Numbered from the stretch's first letter, positions 1-10,335 are shown. The stretch is 64,000 nucleotides of DNA from CALAGB01 sp963789565 (GCA_963789565.1 CAWBKX010000002.1:1054001-1118000), one strand, 5' to 3'. Notes: generated from the sequence alone by a model not told the origin. Numbers and translations: made by a program.

Positions 1-238
1 TGGCGGGAGCCAGGTAGCGGCTGCCGTAGCGGTCGGCGACGAAGCCGAAGAGCGGCTGAGAGAGGGATGAGGCGCCCGTAAAGCAGAGGGCAATCAGACC
101 AACGTCGCCAAGACTGAGATGGAACGCGGCGGCAATAAACGGATAGAGGATGGGTAGCAACCCGCCGAACATATCGACCGTGAAGTGGCCGAGCATGAAG
201 GTCAGGAGCGCCTTGTTGCGAAGCAGCTGTTTCAGCAT
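1..238 (-). CDS. MFS transporter, N-terminal part (truncated by window edge)
   Basis: About 79 codons of a membrane protein run off the left edge. It begins MLKQLLRNKALLTFMLGH and continues with a hydrophobic stretch, then a second helix followed by DRYGSR. That is the usual helix 2-3 loop signature of major facilitator superfamily transporters. The N-terminus resembles the fosmidomycin-resistance type of MFS exporter, but substrate cannot be told from this piece. The ATG is preceded by CGAGGA at a suitable distance, so the start looks right. It is divergent from prfB across about 205 bases. Family call is fairly sure; function is not. Confidence 0.7.
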   Translation of the reverse strand, partial: MLKQLLRNKALLTFMLGHFTVDMFGGLLPILYPFIAAAFHLSLGDVGLIALCFTGASSLSQPLFGFVADRYGSRYLAPA

Positions 239-364
239 CAGTCCTCGTGAAACCCCAGCCAAGACGAGTCGCGCGAGTGGGATCATATCCCGCGGCTGAC
301 CGGAAGACCAGCCTTTCGGATCGGCCACGTCACGGTGACTCGAACCGGCGAAAAACGGGCCCTA

Positions 365-373
365 TGCTATACT
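365..373 (+). promoter_or_regulatory. Extended -10 promoter candidate for prfB
   Basis: TGCTATACT is an extended -10 element (TG, one base, then TATACT) about 70 bases before the prfB start. No good -35 hexamer lies 16-18 bases upstream, which is tolerated at extended -10 promoters. This is the only strong promoter-like motif I see in the 205-base gap shared with the divergent MFS gene. Confidence 0.4.
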
Positions 374-443
374 TCCGGAGACAAAATTTTCAGGAATCGC
401 CTCAATTTTCGTCGCCAATTCCAAACAAAGTAAGGGATAGATC

Positions 444-1551
444 GTGATCGATAACGTTGAACAAGCTGTCGTCTCGAGTGTGGATCGCCTCGACCGGATC
501 GGGGTGCGTCTTTGACGTCCCTGCCAAAGAGCAGGAGATTCAGGAACTCGAGCTCGAAAGCTCGAACCCAGAGTTCTGGAACGATTCCGAACAAGCGCAA
601 CGCACCATGCGACACCTTGGTTCACTCCGCAACCAGGTCGAGCGCTGGAAGTCGCTAAGTCAACAGGCGAGCGATCTCAGCGAGTTAATTGAGCTTGCGC
701 ACGATGACGAAACCATGCAAGCCGAGATCGCCACCGAAACCGAGACGCTCGTCCGTCAGCTCGAACAGCTAGAGCTTTCGCTGCTGCTCACCGGGCCATT
801 CGATGAGAACGACGCCATTTTGGCGGTGCACGCTGGCACCGGTGGGGTTGACGCCCAGGATTGGGCCGAAATGTTGATGCGCATGTACCTGCGTTGGGCC
901 AGCAACGCCGGGTTCCAGGCCAACGTGCTCGACGTGACCGAAGGTGAAGAGGCCGGCATCAAGAGCGTCACCCTGGAGATCCGTGGGGAAAATGCTTACG
1001 GCTACACCAAAGGTGAAGCAGGCACGCACCGGCTGGTGCGACTCTCGCCGTTCGATACGGCACACCGCCGGCATACCGCCTTTGCGTTGGTCGAGGTCTT
1101 GCCCGAGGTCGAGGACAACGACGAGATCAAGATCAACGACGACGACCTGCGCGTCGACACCTATCGGTCGTCCGGAGCGGGTGGACAGCACGTCAATAAG
1201 ACGAGTTCAGCCGTGCGTATCACGCACTTGCCGACCGGGATCGTCGTGACTTGCCAGAACGAGCGCTCACAATTGCAGAACCGCGAAACCGCCATGAAGA
1301 TCTTGCGAGCGCGGCTGACCGAGTTGGCGTTCCGCGAGCGCGAGGAGGAGCAGGCCAAGCTCAAGGGCGATCATGTCGCCGCGGGCTGGGGCAACCGCAT
1401 TCGTTCCTATGTTTTGCAACCCTACACCATGGTGACGGACCATCGCACCGAACATAGCACCGGAAACATCCAGGCGGTGCTGTCGGGTGAACTCGATCCA
1501 TTCATCGAGGCCTACCTCCATCAACAACTGGGCGAGGAAAATGCACAGTAA
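444..1551 (+). CDS. prfB: Peptide chain release factor 2, with programmed +1 frameshift
   Basis: RF2 recognises UGA and UAA stop codons and triggers peptide release. The gene is read in two frames: 444-512 (23 codons from GTG), then a +1 shift over the in-frame TGA at 513-515, then 514-1551, giving 368 residues, close to E. coli RF2 (365). Seen: the SPF anticodon tripeptide near residues 201-203, the GGQ peptidyl-transferase motif near 246-248 followed by HVNKTSSAVRITH, and the N-terminal helical domain. The GTG start follows an in-frame TAG directly upstream and has AAGGGA six bases before it, which fixes the start. An uninterrupted reading from 457 gives a non-homologous N-terminus and should not be used. 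The stop overlaps the start of the next gene, so the two are probably co-translated. Confidence 0.95.
501..516 (+). promoter_or_regulatory. RF2 autoregulatory +1 frameshift signal
   Basis: GGGGTG (501-506) is a Shine-Dalgarno-like element. It is followed by CGT and the slippery CTT TGA C (510-516). Spacing matches the classical prfB recoding site, where CTT-tRNA slips one base at a slowly decoded TGA. Low RF2 therefore favours the shift and makes more RF2. The sequence and both reading frames are directly visible; the mechanism is established for this gene family. Confidence 0.93.
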
Positions 1552-2839
1552 GCGCAGCCCGCAGCGAGCAGCCGCGCTCGCTATTCTCGTCTTGCTGCTC
1601 GTCGGTCTGATCACTCCGACCTTCCCTGCCGCCGCGGCTGATCTCGCGGTCAGCAACGAGACCGCGACCGTCGACTTTCCTACCAAGCTCGAATTCGATC
1701 TGGTCGCCGACGCGCCGCAACCGGTCGCGGCGGTGGAGGTCTGGTATCACGCCACCTACGATCCCGTGACCGAGGTGTCGCGGACGCAGGTCTCGGGCGG
1801 AACACATATCGACGCCTCGAGCACGATTGACATGCAGCTTCATTACCTCCCGCCGGGAGTGGACATCGTCTATCGCTGGCGCGTGACGCTGGAAGATGGC
1901 AGCATCCTCGAGACTCCCGAAAAGACCGTCACGTACATGGACAACCGCTATGACTGGAGCACGGCCACCAGCGGACCGGTCACGGTCTATTACTTCAAAG
2001 GTGACGACAGCGTCGGCCAGGAAGCGTTGACGACGACGGTTCAATCGGTCAACAAGTTCGAGCAGACGTTCAATATCACGTCGATCGACCCGGTACGTGT
2101 CCTGGTGTACGGCAACCAGAACGACTTCGCCAGCGCGCTTCCTCCCAACAGTGCGGAGTGGATTGGCGGTATCGCCGAGCCCAGCCTGCATCTCATTTTG
2201 ACCGGAATCCAACCGGGATCTGGGGCGACCACCGAGGTGCATCGCGTCCTTAGTCACGAGACGGTTCACATCGTCGTGGGTCAGGTTACGGACAACCCAT
2301 TCAATACGCCTCCACCGTGGCTCGACGAGGGACTTGCGACGTATTACCAGGAAGTTCAGGACACGCGCTTCCCTCCCGCGCTCAAGAACGCCGAGAATAA
2401 CGGCGAACTTATCCCGATCCGCGCGCTCGACTCAAGTTTCCCGGACGACCCCAATCAAGCGCTCCTCTCGTATGCCGAAAGCGAGAGCATCGTGAACTTC
2501 ATCATCACCCAGAAAGGCGCCGACAAGATGGCGGCCCTACTCACGGCGTACGGCCAGGGAGTGTCGAACGACGACGCGGTAAAGACAGGGCTGGGAATCA
2601 GCATCGACCAGCTCGATATGCAATGGAAACAGTGGCTCGGATACGGTGGAGACAAGCAGGTGAGCGCCACCATCAGCACGGATCACCACGATCCGACGCT
2701 TGGCAGCCGCATCAACGACCTGCTGGCGGCATCGAGCTCGATCATCCTCTTTTCCTTTGCGGCGCTCCTCACCGTCGTCGTTGGCGGCGCATTCATGATC
2801 CGTTCGCGCGGGTCCGACAGCGAGCCGACGGAACTCTGA
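1541..2839 (+). CDS. Exported peptidase-MA-like metallohydrolase with C-terminal anchor
   Basis: This 432-residue protein begins MHSKRSPQRAAALAIL with a typical signal peptide ending near AAA-ADL, so it acts outside the membrane. A zinc-protease motif HETVH sits near residues 239-243, with a downstream glutamate in DEGLATYY near 263. Together these are the signature of the peptidase MA-like (gluzincin) family. A hydrophobic segment near the C-terminus (ASSSIILFSFAALLTVVV) followed by RSRG suggests a membrane anchor. The ATG at 1541 overlaps the prfB stop and has GAGGA just upstream; the longer ORF start lies inside prfB and is rejected. Family assignment is good; substrate is unknown. Confidence 0.8.
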   Translation: MHSKRSPQRAAALAILVLLLVGLITPTFPAAAADLAVSNETATVDFPTKLEFDLVADAPQPVAAVEVWYHATYDPVTEVSRTQVSGGTHIDASSTIDMQLHYLPPGVDIVYRWRVTLEDGSILETPEKTVTYMDNRYDWSTATSGPVTVYYFKGDDSVGQEALTTTVQSVNKFEQTFNITSIDPVRVLVYGNQNDFASALPPNSAEWIGGIAEPSLHLILTGIQPGSGATTEVHRVLSHETVHIVVGQVTDNPFNTPPPWLDEGLATYYQEVQDTRFPPALKNAENNGELIPIRALDSSFPDDPNQALLSYAESESIVNFIITQKGADKMAALLTAYGQGVSNDDAVKTGLGISIDQLDMQWKQWLGYGGDKQVSATISTDHHDPTLGSRINDLLAASSSIILFSFAALLTVVVGGAFMIRSRGSDSEPTEL

Positions 2840-2958
2840 CGACCCCTACTCAAGCGCTCAGCGATGCATCGAAATCAGCGTCAGAATCACCAAACCCGAA
2901 GATGCGCGCACGCATGCCGTGGAGTGTCCGGACACCCCCAAAATGTGACGGTTCAACC

Positions 2959-2987
2959 TTGACATGACCGGTATCAACTGTTATCCT
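2959..2987 (+). promoter_or_regulatory. Vegetative promoter of the hrcA operon
   Basis: TTGACA (2959-2964), a 17-base spacer, then TATCCT (2982-2987) form a near-consensus sigma-70/sigma-A promoter. The predicted transcription start near 2994 falls at the upstream edge of the CIRCE operator. Bound HrcA would therefore block initiation or early elongation. Confidence 0.85.
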
Positions 2988-2995
2988 ACATGGCG

Positions 2996-3022
2996 TTAGC
3001 ACTCTCGGCGTGCGAGTGCTAA
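2996..3022 (+). promoter_or_regulatory. CIRCE operator (perfect)
   Basis: TTAGCACTC (2996-3004), nine bases, then GAGTGCTAA (3014-3022) is an exact match to the CIRCE inverted repeat bound by HrcA. It lies directly downstream of the promoter and directly upstream of hrcA. The operon is thus expected to be repressed by its own first product and induced when misfolded protein titrates the chaperones. Confidence 0.97.
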
Positions 3023-3037
3023 TTGGTGAGTGAGGAC

Positions 3038-4102
3038 ATGCTTCGGAATCTCAACGAGCGACAACGAACGATTCTGAAATACATCGTTCAGGAGTACGTT
3101 CGAACGGGTCGAGCCGTCGGATCGAAAACGCTGATCCAGCGTTATCAACTGGCGGTTAGTCCGGCGACGGTGCGCAACGAAATGGGTGAGCTCGAAGAGC
3201 TGCTCTATCTGCAGCATCCGCACACGTCCGCCGGTCGGGTACCAACCGATCTCGGCTACCGCTATTACGTTGAGTATCTGCTCGATGATCTGGGGTTGCC
3301 GCCGACCGAGGAACTGCGCATTCGCCATCAGTTTGGACAGGTCGAATCGCAGATCGAAGCGTGGGCCAAGCTGGCTGCTTCCATTTTGGCGGACGTGAGC
3401 GGCAACCTGGCGCTCGTCACACCGCCGCGCAGCCGCGTTGAACGGCTCAGACATGTCGAGCTCATCAGTTTGCGCGATCAGGTCGTGCTGCTGATCGTGG
3501 TGACGCAGTCGGGCAACGCGCAAGAGCTGATTCTGACGACGACCGAGGTGTATCCGCAAGATACATTGAGCACCATGAGTCGTCAGCTCAACGACGAGAT
3601 CGTCAATATGAGTGCTCGGCAGATTCAAAACCTGCCACCGCGGCCGGACGATTTCGCGTCGAGTGTCGTGCAGCGCATCGCCGAGGCGCTCAGGTTGGCT
3701 CAGCAGCAGGGGCAGAGCGAAGTCTTCTCTGAAGGGCTTGATCGCGCGTTGCAGCAGCCGGAATTCTCGCAGAGCCTCATCGCGCTGCGCCTTCTGGAAC
3801 TGCTGCGCGGTGGTGCGATTTTGTCGGCGCTTTCGACGCAGATGGATTTTGATGACGAAGTTCAGGTCTTTATCGGCACGGAAAACGGGTCGGAAGATCT
3901 CCAGAAATTCGGGGTGGTCGTGTCAACGTATGGCGTTCCGTCGGCGTTGACGGGGTTAGTCGGTGTGCTGGGTCCGACGCGTATGGCCTACGGACGGTCG
4001 ATCTCGACCGTGCGATACATGGCACAGCTCTTGAGCGACCTTCTCGAGAGCGTCTACGTGGCGGGCGGCGGCGACGCCGCCTACGTGCAGCCACCACAAT
4101 GA
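3038..4102 (+). CDS. hrcA: Heat-inducible transcription repressor HrcA
   Basis: HrcA represses chaperone genes by binding CIRCE. The N-terminal winged helix is clear: NERQRTILKYIVQEYV, then GRAVGSKTL and SPATVRNEMGELEE, followed by the conserved HTSAGRVPTDLGYRYYV. The rest is the GAF-like dimerisation domain ending in LTGLVGVLGPTRMAYGR, the conserved HrcA C-terminal signature. Length is 354 residues from ATG 3038. I prefer that start because GGTGAG lies seven bases before it. TTG 3023, directly abutting CIRCE, would add five residues and remains possible. The stop overlaps the grpE start as ATGA. Confidence 0.95.
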   Translation: MLRNLNERQRTILKYIVQEYVRTGRAVGSKTLIQRYQLAVSPATVRNEMGELEELLYLQHPHTSAGRVPTDLGYRYYVEYLLDDLGLPPTEELRIRHQFGQVESQIEAWAKLAASILADVSGNLALVTPPRSRVERLRHVELISLRDQVVLLIVVTQSGNAQELILTTTEVYPQDTLSTMSRQLNDEIVNMSARQIQNLPPRPDDFASSVVQRIAEALRLAQQQGQSEVFSEGLDRALQQPEFSQSLIALRLLELLRGGAILSALSTQMDFDDEVQVFIGTENGSEDLQKFGVVVSTYGVPSALTGLVGVLGPTRMAYGRSISTVRYMAQLLSDLLESVYVAGGGDAAYVQPPQ

Positions 4103-4731
4103 GGGATAACGAACACATGAATCAGGAACGACAAGGTCGGGTCGATGCTGAGCAGGAATTCGACCTCGAACAGGACGAGACGACCGACGCAGCCAATGCC
4201 GCCGCGGCGACTGGATCGAGCGTGAACGAGTCGGAGGGTCCAGAAATCGTACAGCGAAGCCTTGCCGAGGAGCTGGAGCAGGAGCGAATCCGCTCGTCGG
4301 AATATCTCGAACAGGCGCAACGTACGCGCGCCGAGCTCATCAATTATCGGCGCCGCACGGAGCAGGAAATGCAAAACGCTCGCCGGTTCGCGGCGGAAAA
4401 CCTGATCGCTCGGATTCTTCCAGTGATCGACGACTTTCACCGCGCCAACGACTCTGTCCCGGAGGAGGAGCGCGATAACCCCTGGATTCAGGGGATGCGA
4501 CTCATCGAGCGCAAGATGTGGTCGATTCTCGAAGCTGAAGGCGTCCGCGCCATTGAGGCGGTCGGCCTGCCCTTCGACCCAAGCGTTCATGAGGCGGTCA
4601 GCGTCGATTCCGACGGCGGCGATACCGTCGTCGAGGAGTTCCAGAAGGGCTACACCCTTCACGACCGAATCATCCGACCGTCCATGGTGAAGGTCGGCAC
4701 GAAGAAAAATCAACACAACGGGCATGCATAA
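4099..4731 (+). CDS. grpE: Nucleotide exchange factor GrpE
   Basis: GrpE releases ADP from DnaK. The protein has an acidic, low-complexity N-terminus, then a long coiled coil (residues about 50-90, including RAELINYRRRTEQEMQNA). A compact beta domain follows with FDPSVHEAVS and the GYTLHDRIIRPSMVKV ending typical of the family. Length is 210 residues. The ATG at 4099 overlaps the hrcA stop (ATGA); an in-frame ATG at 4117 is an alternative start. Confidence 0.95.
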   Translation: MRDNEHMNQERQGRVDAEQEFDLEQDETTDAANAAAATGSSVNESEGPEIVQRSLAEELEQERIRSSEYLEQAQRTRAELINYRRRTEQEMQNARRFAAENLIARILPVIDDFHRANDSVPEEERDNPWIQGMRLIERKMWSILEAEGVRAIEAVGLPFDPSVHEAVSVDSDGGDTVVEEFQKGYTLHDRIIRPSMVKVGTKKNQHNGHA

Positions 4732-4785
4732 CGACGAACGCGAACCTGGAGCGGACGCGCGTTCAAATCGGGAGGACAAAGTCCA

Positions 4786-6699
<1,914 letters not shown>

Positions 6700-6725
6700 G
6701 CGCTCGTCAAATCTACCCGCACAAG

Positions 6726-6758
6726 AAACCGGGACGGCAAAATGCCGTCCCGGTTTTG
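6726..6758 (+). terminator. Rho-independent terminator after dnaK
   Basis: A perfect 14-bp stem (6726-6739 with 6743-6756) closes on a three-base AAA loop and runs into TTTTG. This ends the hrcA-grpE-dnaK transcript 27 bases after the dnaK stop. Confidence 0.93.
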
Positions 6759-6884
6759 TCATTTCTGGAATCATGCACGTTCATCGGCCGTTGCCCGCCC
6801 TTTGATCCCCGCGTGACGGATAGACCCTCTGCATGCCCTTGCCTTACTGCTGGCAGTCTCCCGCACGTTACTTCCGACAACCCC

Positions 6885-6937
6885 ACTACCCAATTGGGTA
6901 GGAAAGAAACTACCCCGTCCGGGGATCGAGACTACCC
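6885..6937 (+). promoter_or_regulatory. Three phased ACTACC repeats, possible response-regulator operator
   Basis: ACTACCC occurs at 6885, 6909 and 6931, steps of 24 and 22 bases, so all three lie roughly on the same helix face. The first is a perfect inverted repeat, CTACCCAATTGGGTAG (6886-6901). The second is also paired (TACCCC, GTC, CGGGGA). The half sites resemble the TACYYMT heptamers bound by NarL-type regulators. They sit 80-130 bases upstream of the cupredoxin gene, and a NarL-type regulator is encoded next to that gene. Operator function is inferred. Confidence 0.5.
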
Positions 6938-7016
6938 GAACCCATGTGTCGTTCAAAGGCGCCGATACCTAGCATGGAGACAACGGAGGACTGAAGTTCA
7001 CAGATCGAAGGAAGCC

Positions 7017-8066
7017 ATGAAACTCTCAGAAATGATGTCAAGCCGAACCAGTCGACGATCGTTGATTGCCCGCGCGTCAGTCGCGGGACTGGCAATTCCG
7101 GCAGCGGGAACCATACTGGCCGCTTGCGGCGGCACCGATTCCGCGATTCGCGATCGACCATATACGAGCAATGCTGCTGCAGCGGCGTCAACCGCCACAC
7201 AGCAGCCAACACAGGAGGCGACTCCGACGGTAGAGGCTCCTCCCTTCAAACTCTACGATCCTGCTCTGCCGCCCGTCGGCCCGGAAACAACCAAGCAGAT
7301 CACCTTGACCACCAAGGACGTGACGATCTCGATCGACGATGGCGTAGCCATGAAGGCCTGGACGTTCGACGGCACAGTGCCTGGTCCGACTCCGCGGGTG
7401 CGCGTCGGCGACACAATCGAATTCACCCTGAAGAATGAGGGATCTACGGAGCACTCAATCGATTTTCACGCGGCTCAGATCGACTGGAAGACCGCATACA
7501 AGTCGATCGCCCCAGGTGAGTCGATTTCGTTCACGTTCTCGCCAAAATACGCGGGCGCCTTCATGTACCACTGCGGAACGCCGCCGATCTTGCATCACAT
7601 AAGCAGCGGAATGTTTGGCGCGCTGATCGTCGATCCTGTTGAACCGCTGCCAGAGGCCAAAGAATTCGTGTTGGTCGAGAACGAATACTACGTTACGGAT
7701 GGGTTGCCAGATATGACCAAGATGCTGGCAGTCAAGCCTGACTACGTCACGTTCAACGGGTATGCGTTTCAGTACAAATTGAATCCCATCACGGTGAAAC
7801 GTGGGGACCTGGTTCGTTTCTATGTGGTGAACGTCGGGCCTACGCTCAGTTCCGCGTTTCACGTCGTCGGCGAGCAGTTCGATACGGTCTATCTCGGCGC
7901 GCCACCCGACAATGCCATCCACGGAGTTCAGACGTTCAACGTCGCTCCCGGCGGTGGCATGATCTTCGAGTTGGAGGCGGATGTGGTCGGATCATTCCCG
8001 GTCGTCACGCACGCCTTTGCCTACACCGAAAAGGGTGCGGTGGCGATCCTTCAAGTAGAAGAATAG
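7017..8066 (+). CDS. Tat-exported lipoprotein, two-domain cupredoxin resembling copper nitrite reductase
   Basis: 349 residues. The signal has SRRSLIARAS followed by a lipobox (LAAC, Cys37), so a Tat-type lipoprotein is expected outside the membrane. Domain 1 has the CuNIR copper pattern: HSIDFH (His146, Asp149, His151), YHC (His185, Cys186), and ILHHISSGM (His194, Met199). Domain 2 supplies a histidine in VVTHAF (His332) where the third type-2 copper ligand belongs. At the position of the catalytic His255 of Alcaligenes NirK, the motif reads HVVGEQFD, apparently with Gln287. So copper sites look present but the reaction may differ. ATG 7017 follows AAGGAAG; the longer ORF reads through the dnaK terminator and is rejected. 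Alternatives are other multicopper oxidases. Confidence 0.75.
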   Translation: MKLSEMMSSRTSRRSLIARASVAGLAIPAAGTILAACGGTDSAIRDRPYTSNAAAAASTATQQPTQEATPTVEAPPFKLYDPALPPVGPETTKQITLTTKDVTISIDDGVAMKAWTFDGTVPGPTPRVRVGDTIEFTLKNEGSTEHSIDFHAAQIDWKTAYKSIAPGESISFTFSPKYAGAFMYHCGTPPILHHISSGMFGALIVDPVEPLPEAKEFVLVENEYYVTDGLPDMTKMLAVKPDYVTFNGYAFQYKLNPITVKRGDLVRFYVVNVGPTLSSAFHVVGEQFDTVYLGAPPDNAIHGVQTFNVAPGGGMIFELEADVVGSFPVVTHAFAYTEKGAVAILQVEE

Positions 8067-8073
8067 GTCCTCC

Positions 8074-8097
8074 GGTCTGATCGTAACGGTTCAGACC
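8074..8097 (+). other. Hairpin after the cupredoxin gene
   Basis: GGTCTGA (8074-8080) pairs with TCAGACC (8091-8097) across a ten-base loop just after the stop codon. There is no T-run. It may stabilise the 3' end together with the stronger terminator that follows. Confidence 0.5.
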
Positions 8098-8099
8098 AT

Positions 8100-8134
8100 G
8101 AACGGGGCGGGTTCTCCGCCCCGTTCGCTTTCCT
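8100..8134 (+). terminator. Terminator between cupredoxin gene and response regulator
   Basis: An 11-bp GC-rich stem (8100-8110 with 8116-8126) with a GTTCT loop is followed by CGCTTTCC. It lies between convergent genes and most likely ends the plus-strand transcript. Confidence 0.75.
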
Positions 8135-8149
8135 CGTCAATGCCAACCA

Positions 8150-8806
8150 TCACGATGACGTATCGGTCGGCTCAATCATTCCGTGCCGCACCGCGTAGGC
8201 AATCACCTGTGCGCGGTTCTGGACGTGAAGCTTATCCAGAATGTTTCGCAGGTGATACTTGACCGTGTTTTCGCTGACAAACAATCGCTCCGCGAGATCA
8301 CGGTTCGAAGTGACACCCTGCACGAGCAATTCCAGGACCTCCCGCTCGCGATCGGTCAAGAGTTCGAGCGTCTCTTCACTGCGCGACGTCGACGGGTGAG
8401 CGAATTCGCCCAAGAGTTTCCTCGCGAGCCCCGGAGTAAGCGCGGGCTCGCCCCGTGAGAGGCCGGAAAGGTGCTCAAACAACTGTGACGCCTCAAGGTC
8501 CTTCGGCAGGAACCCCTGTGCTCCGGATTTGATCGCTTCGAAAAGATCGGAGTCCTCTTCAGACGCGGTCAGTACGACCACGACGACTGACGGTAATTCC
8601 GCGCTGATGATCCGAGTCGCCGCCAAGCCGTCCATCACCGGCATCGTCAGATCCATCAGCACCACGTCCGGTCCGAGTGAACGAGCCAGTTCCACCGCCT
8701 CCTGGCCGTTCGACGCCTCCCCCACGATGTCCATCCCTCGGGCTTCAAGGAGACTCCGAAGCCCATCTCGAAAGAGGGCGTGATCGTCAGCGATGAGTAT
8801 GCGCAT
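8150..8806 (-). CDS. NarL/LuxR-type DNA-binding response regulator
   Basis: 218 residues. The receiver domain has the acidic pair DD (7-8), the phospho-acceptor Asp52 in LMDLTMP, and Lys102 in LPKD. The C-terminal LuxR-type helix-turn-helix runs LTDREREVLELLVQG through SENTVKYHLRNILDKL. The ATG lies 20 bases inside the end of the upstream kinase gene, so the pair is translationally coupled. The target is unknown; the phased ACTACC repeats ahead of the neighbouring cupredoxin gene are the obvious candidate. Confidence 0.93.
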   Translation of the reverse strand: MRILIADDHALFRDGLRSLLEARGMDIVGEASNGQEAVELARSLGPDVVLMDLTMPVMDGLAATRIISAELPSVVVVVLTASEEDSDLFEAIKSGAQGFLPKDLEASQLFEHLSGLSRGEPALTPGLARKLLGEFAHPSTSRSEETLELLTDREREVLELLVQGVTSNRDLAERLFVSENTVKYHLRNILDKLHVQNRAQVIAYAVRHGMIEPTDTSS

Positions 8807-10223
8807 GGCTATCCTTGCTGGCCGTTTGACCCGTGGTTTGCGCCGGGATCGTCACTATTACCGACGTTCCTTCGCCCTGTTTCGAATCGAGAGTGAGTGC
8901 GCCCCCAACCGATTCCGCTCGTTCTCGCATGATGGACAACCCAAACCGTGGAAGTCCAGAGTGCCCTGGAGCGCTCGGGTCAAATCCCGCGCCGTTGTCC
9001 ACCAGCTGTGCCTGAATTCCATCGTCAACGTGCCGAAGCGTGATCGACACCTGGCTGGCCCCAGCGTGTTTGCGTACGTTTGACAGCACCTCCTGCACGA
9101 TACGCAATAGCTGAAGCTCGGACAATGGTGAAAGGTCGTGTTGGATCGCATCGGAATCATCCACGTCAAATAGGGTGACGACCCCGCTCTGGTCCTGCCA
9201 GGTTGCCAGATACGTCGTCAGCGTCTCGATAAATGCCCTGTCAGTATGCGATGTTCTCAGCCCGAGGATGTTCTCGCGGACATCCGCATACGCTTGACGG
9301 GCAGCCAATGAGAGTTGAGCAATTTGCTCCTCCGCGCGCTCCACATTCCCGGCGCGAATCAACTCCTGTGCCGCCTGCCCTTTGGTGTTCACGTAACCGA
9401 GCACCTGCGCAATGCTGTCGTGCATCTCCCGGGCAATACGGTCTCGCTCCTCTGCGATCGCCAATGCCCGCACTTGCTGATGGAGATGAGCGTTTTCGAT
9501 TGCCAATGCGGACTGGGTCGCGAAGCGTTCCAGCCGCTGCAGATCGGCCAGGTCGAACTCGGGTTCGGGCAGTCGCTCCGTCAGATACAAACCGCCCAAT
9601 ACCTTGCCGTGAGACATGATCGGCACCGCAAGGAGTGAATGCATCTCAGGATGTCCTGGCGGAAACCCAACAGAGCGAGAGTCATCTGACAGCTCACGAA
9701 GCCGTATTGGACCCGGTTCCTTGAGCACCACGTCGAGCAGTCCATGACCCTTCGGAATCCCGCCCAGGCGGGAGCGAATTTCATCCGACATTCCAGACGT
9801 GAAAAATGCCTCGACCTCGTAGTGTTCGCCAACGAGCGCTAACGCGCCATACCGCGCGCCAACCAGATCGCGAGCTTGGTCGACGACATTCTGAAGAACT
9901 ACTTCCAGTTCGAGCGCGCCGGTTACGGCCAAGCCGGCGTCGTGTAGAGCCAACAGTTCTTGGTTTTGCTGCGTGAGCCGGGTCTGCATCGATTCGACAT
10001 GTCCGAAGATCGTTATCGAAAATGCGGTCGCGCCGACAACAACGAACACGATCATGATGATGAAGCTGCCCAGATTTCCGAAGACATTCGGAAAAAGCCA
10101 CCAGCGGATTAGCTCTAACGTGGACAAGCCAGCAACTGGAACGAGCGCGGCGAATACTCTGAGGCGATGCAGATTTAGATGAGTTTCCGATGCCGTCCTG
10201 TCGGCCGGATCGTTTCCGTTCAC
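8787..10223 (-). CDS. Membrane sensor histidine kinase with GAF domain (HisKA_3 type)
   Basis: About 478 residues. Two membrane helices (about 23-43 and 51-75) are followed by a coiled linker, a GAF domain (about 103-245), and a dimerisation box RIAREMHDSIAQ with phospho-acceptor His near 268. The HATPase domain has SNVRKHAGAS, DNGAGFD and GLSIMRERAESVGG. This is the NarX/NreB/DegS class that pairs with NarL-type regulators. I prefer GTG 10223, which has GGAG at a good distance; GTG 10250 would add nine residues. The GAF domain shows no obvious iron-sulfur cysteine cluster, so the signal is unknown. Confidence 0.88.
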   Translation of the reverse strand: MNGNDPADRTASETHLNLHRLRVFAALVPVAGLSTLELIRWWLFPNVFGNLGSFIIMIVFVVVGATAFSITIFGHVESMQTRLTQQNQELLALHDAGLAVTGALELEVVLQNVVDQARDLVGARYGALALVGEHYEVEAFFTSGMSDEIRSRLGGIPKGHGLLDVVLKEPGPIRLRELSDDSRSVGFPPGHPEMHSLLAVPIMSHGKVLGGLYLTERLPEPEFDLADLQRLERFATQSALAIENAHLHQQVRALAIAEERDRIAREMHDSIAQVLGYVNTKGQAAQELIRAGNVERAEEQIAQLSLAARQAYADVRENILGLRTSHTDRAFIETLTTYLATWQDQSGVVTLFDVDDSDAIQHDLSPLSELQLLRIVQEVLSNVRKHAGASQVSITLRHVDDGIQAQLVDNGAGFDPSAPGHSGLPRFGLSIMRERAESVGGALTLDSKQGEGTSVIVTIPAQTTGQTASKDSHAHTHR

Positions 10224-10335
10224 CGCTCTACTCCGCACGTCCACCAGCACAAAATTGTCGTCGCCGTTATCTTGTAATTTTCTAAAGGTACACCCGCAGC
10301 GTCAAATATGAGGGTCGCGCGACGATCATAGACGA

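Noticed and set aside
457..513. Single-frame N-terminus of prfB
   Set aside because: These residues do not resemble RF2; the frameshifted reading restores the family N-terminus.
1502..2269. Minus-strand open frame of 255 codons
   Set aside because: It is antisense to the peptidase-MA gene, which has a signal peptide, HExxH motif and ribosome site.
6756..7016. N-terminal extension of the cupredoxin gene
   Set aside because: It starts within the dnaK terminator, and a Tat/lipoprotein signal begins properly at 7017.
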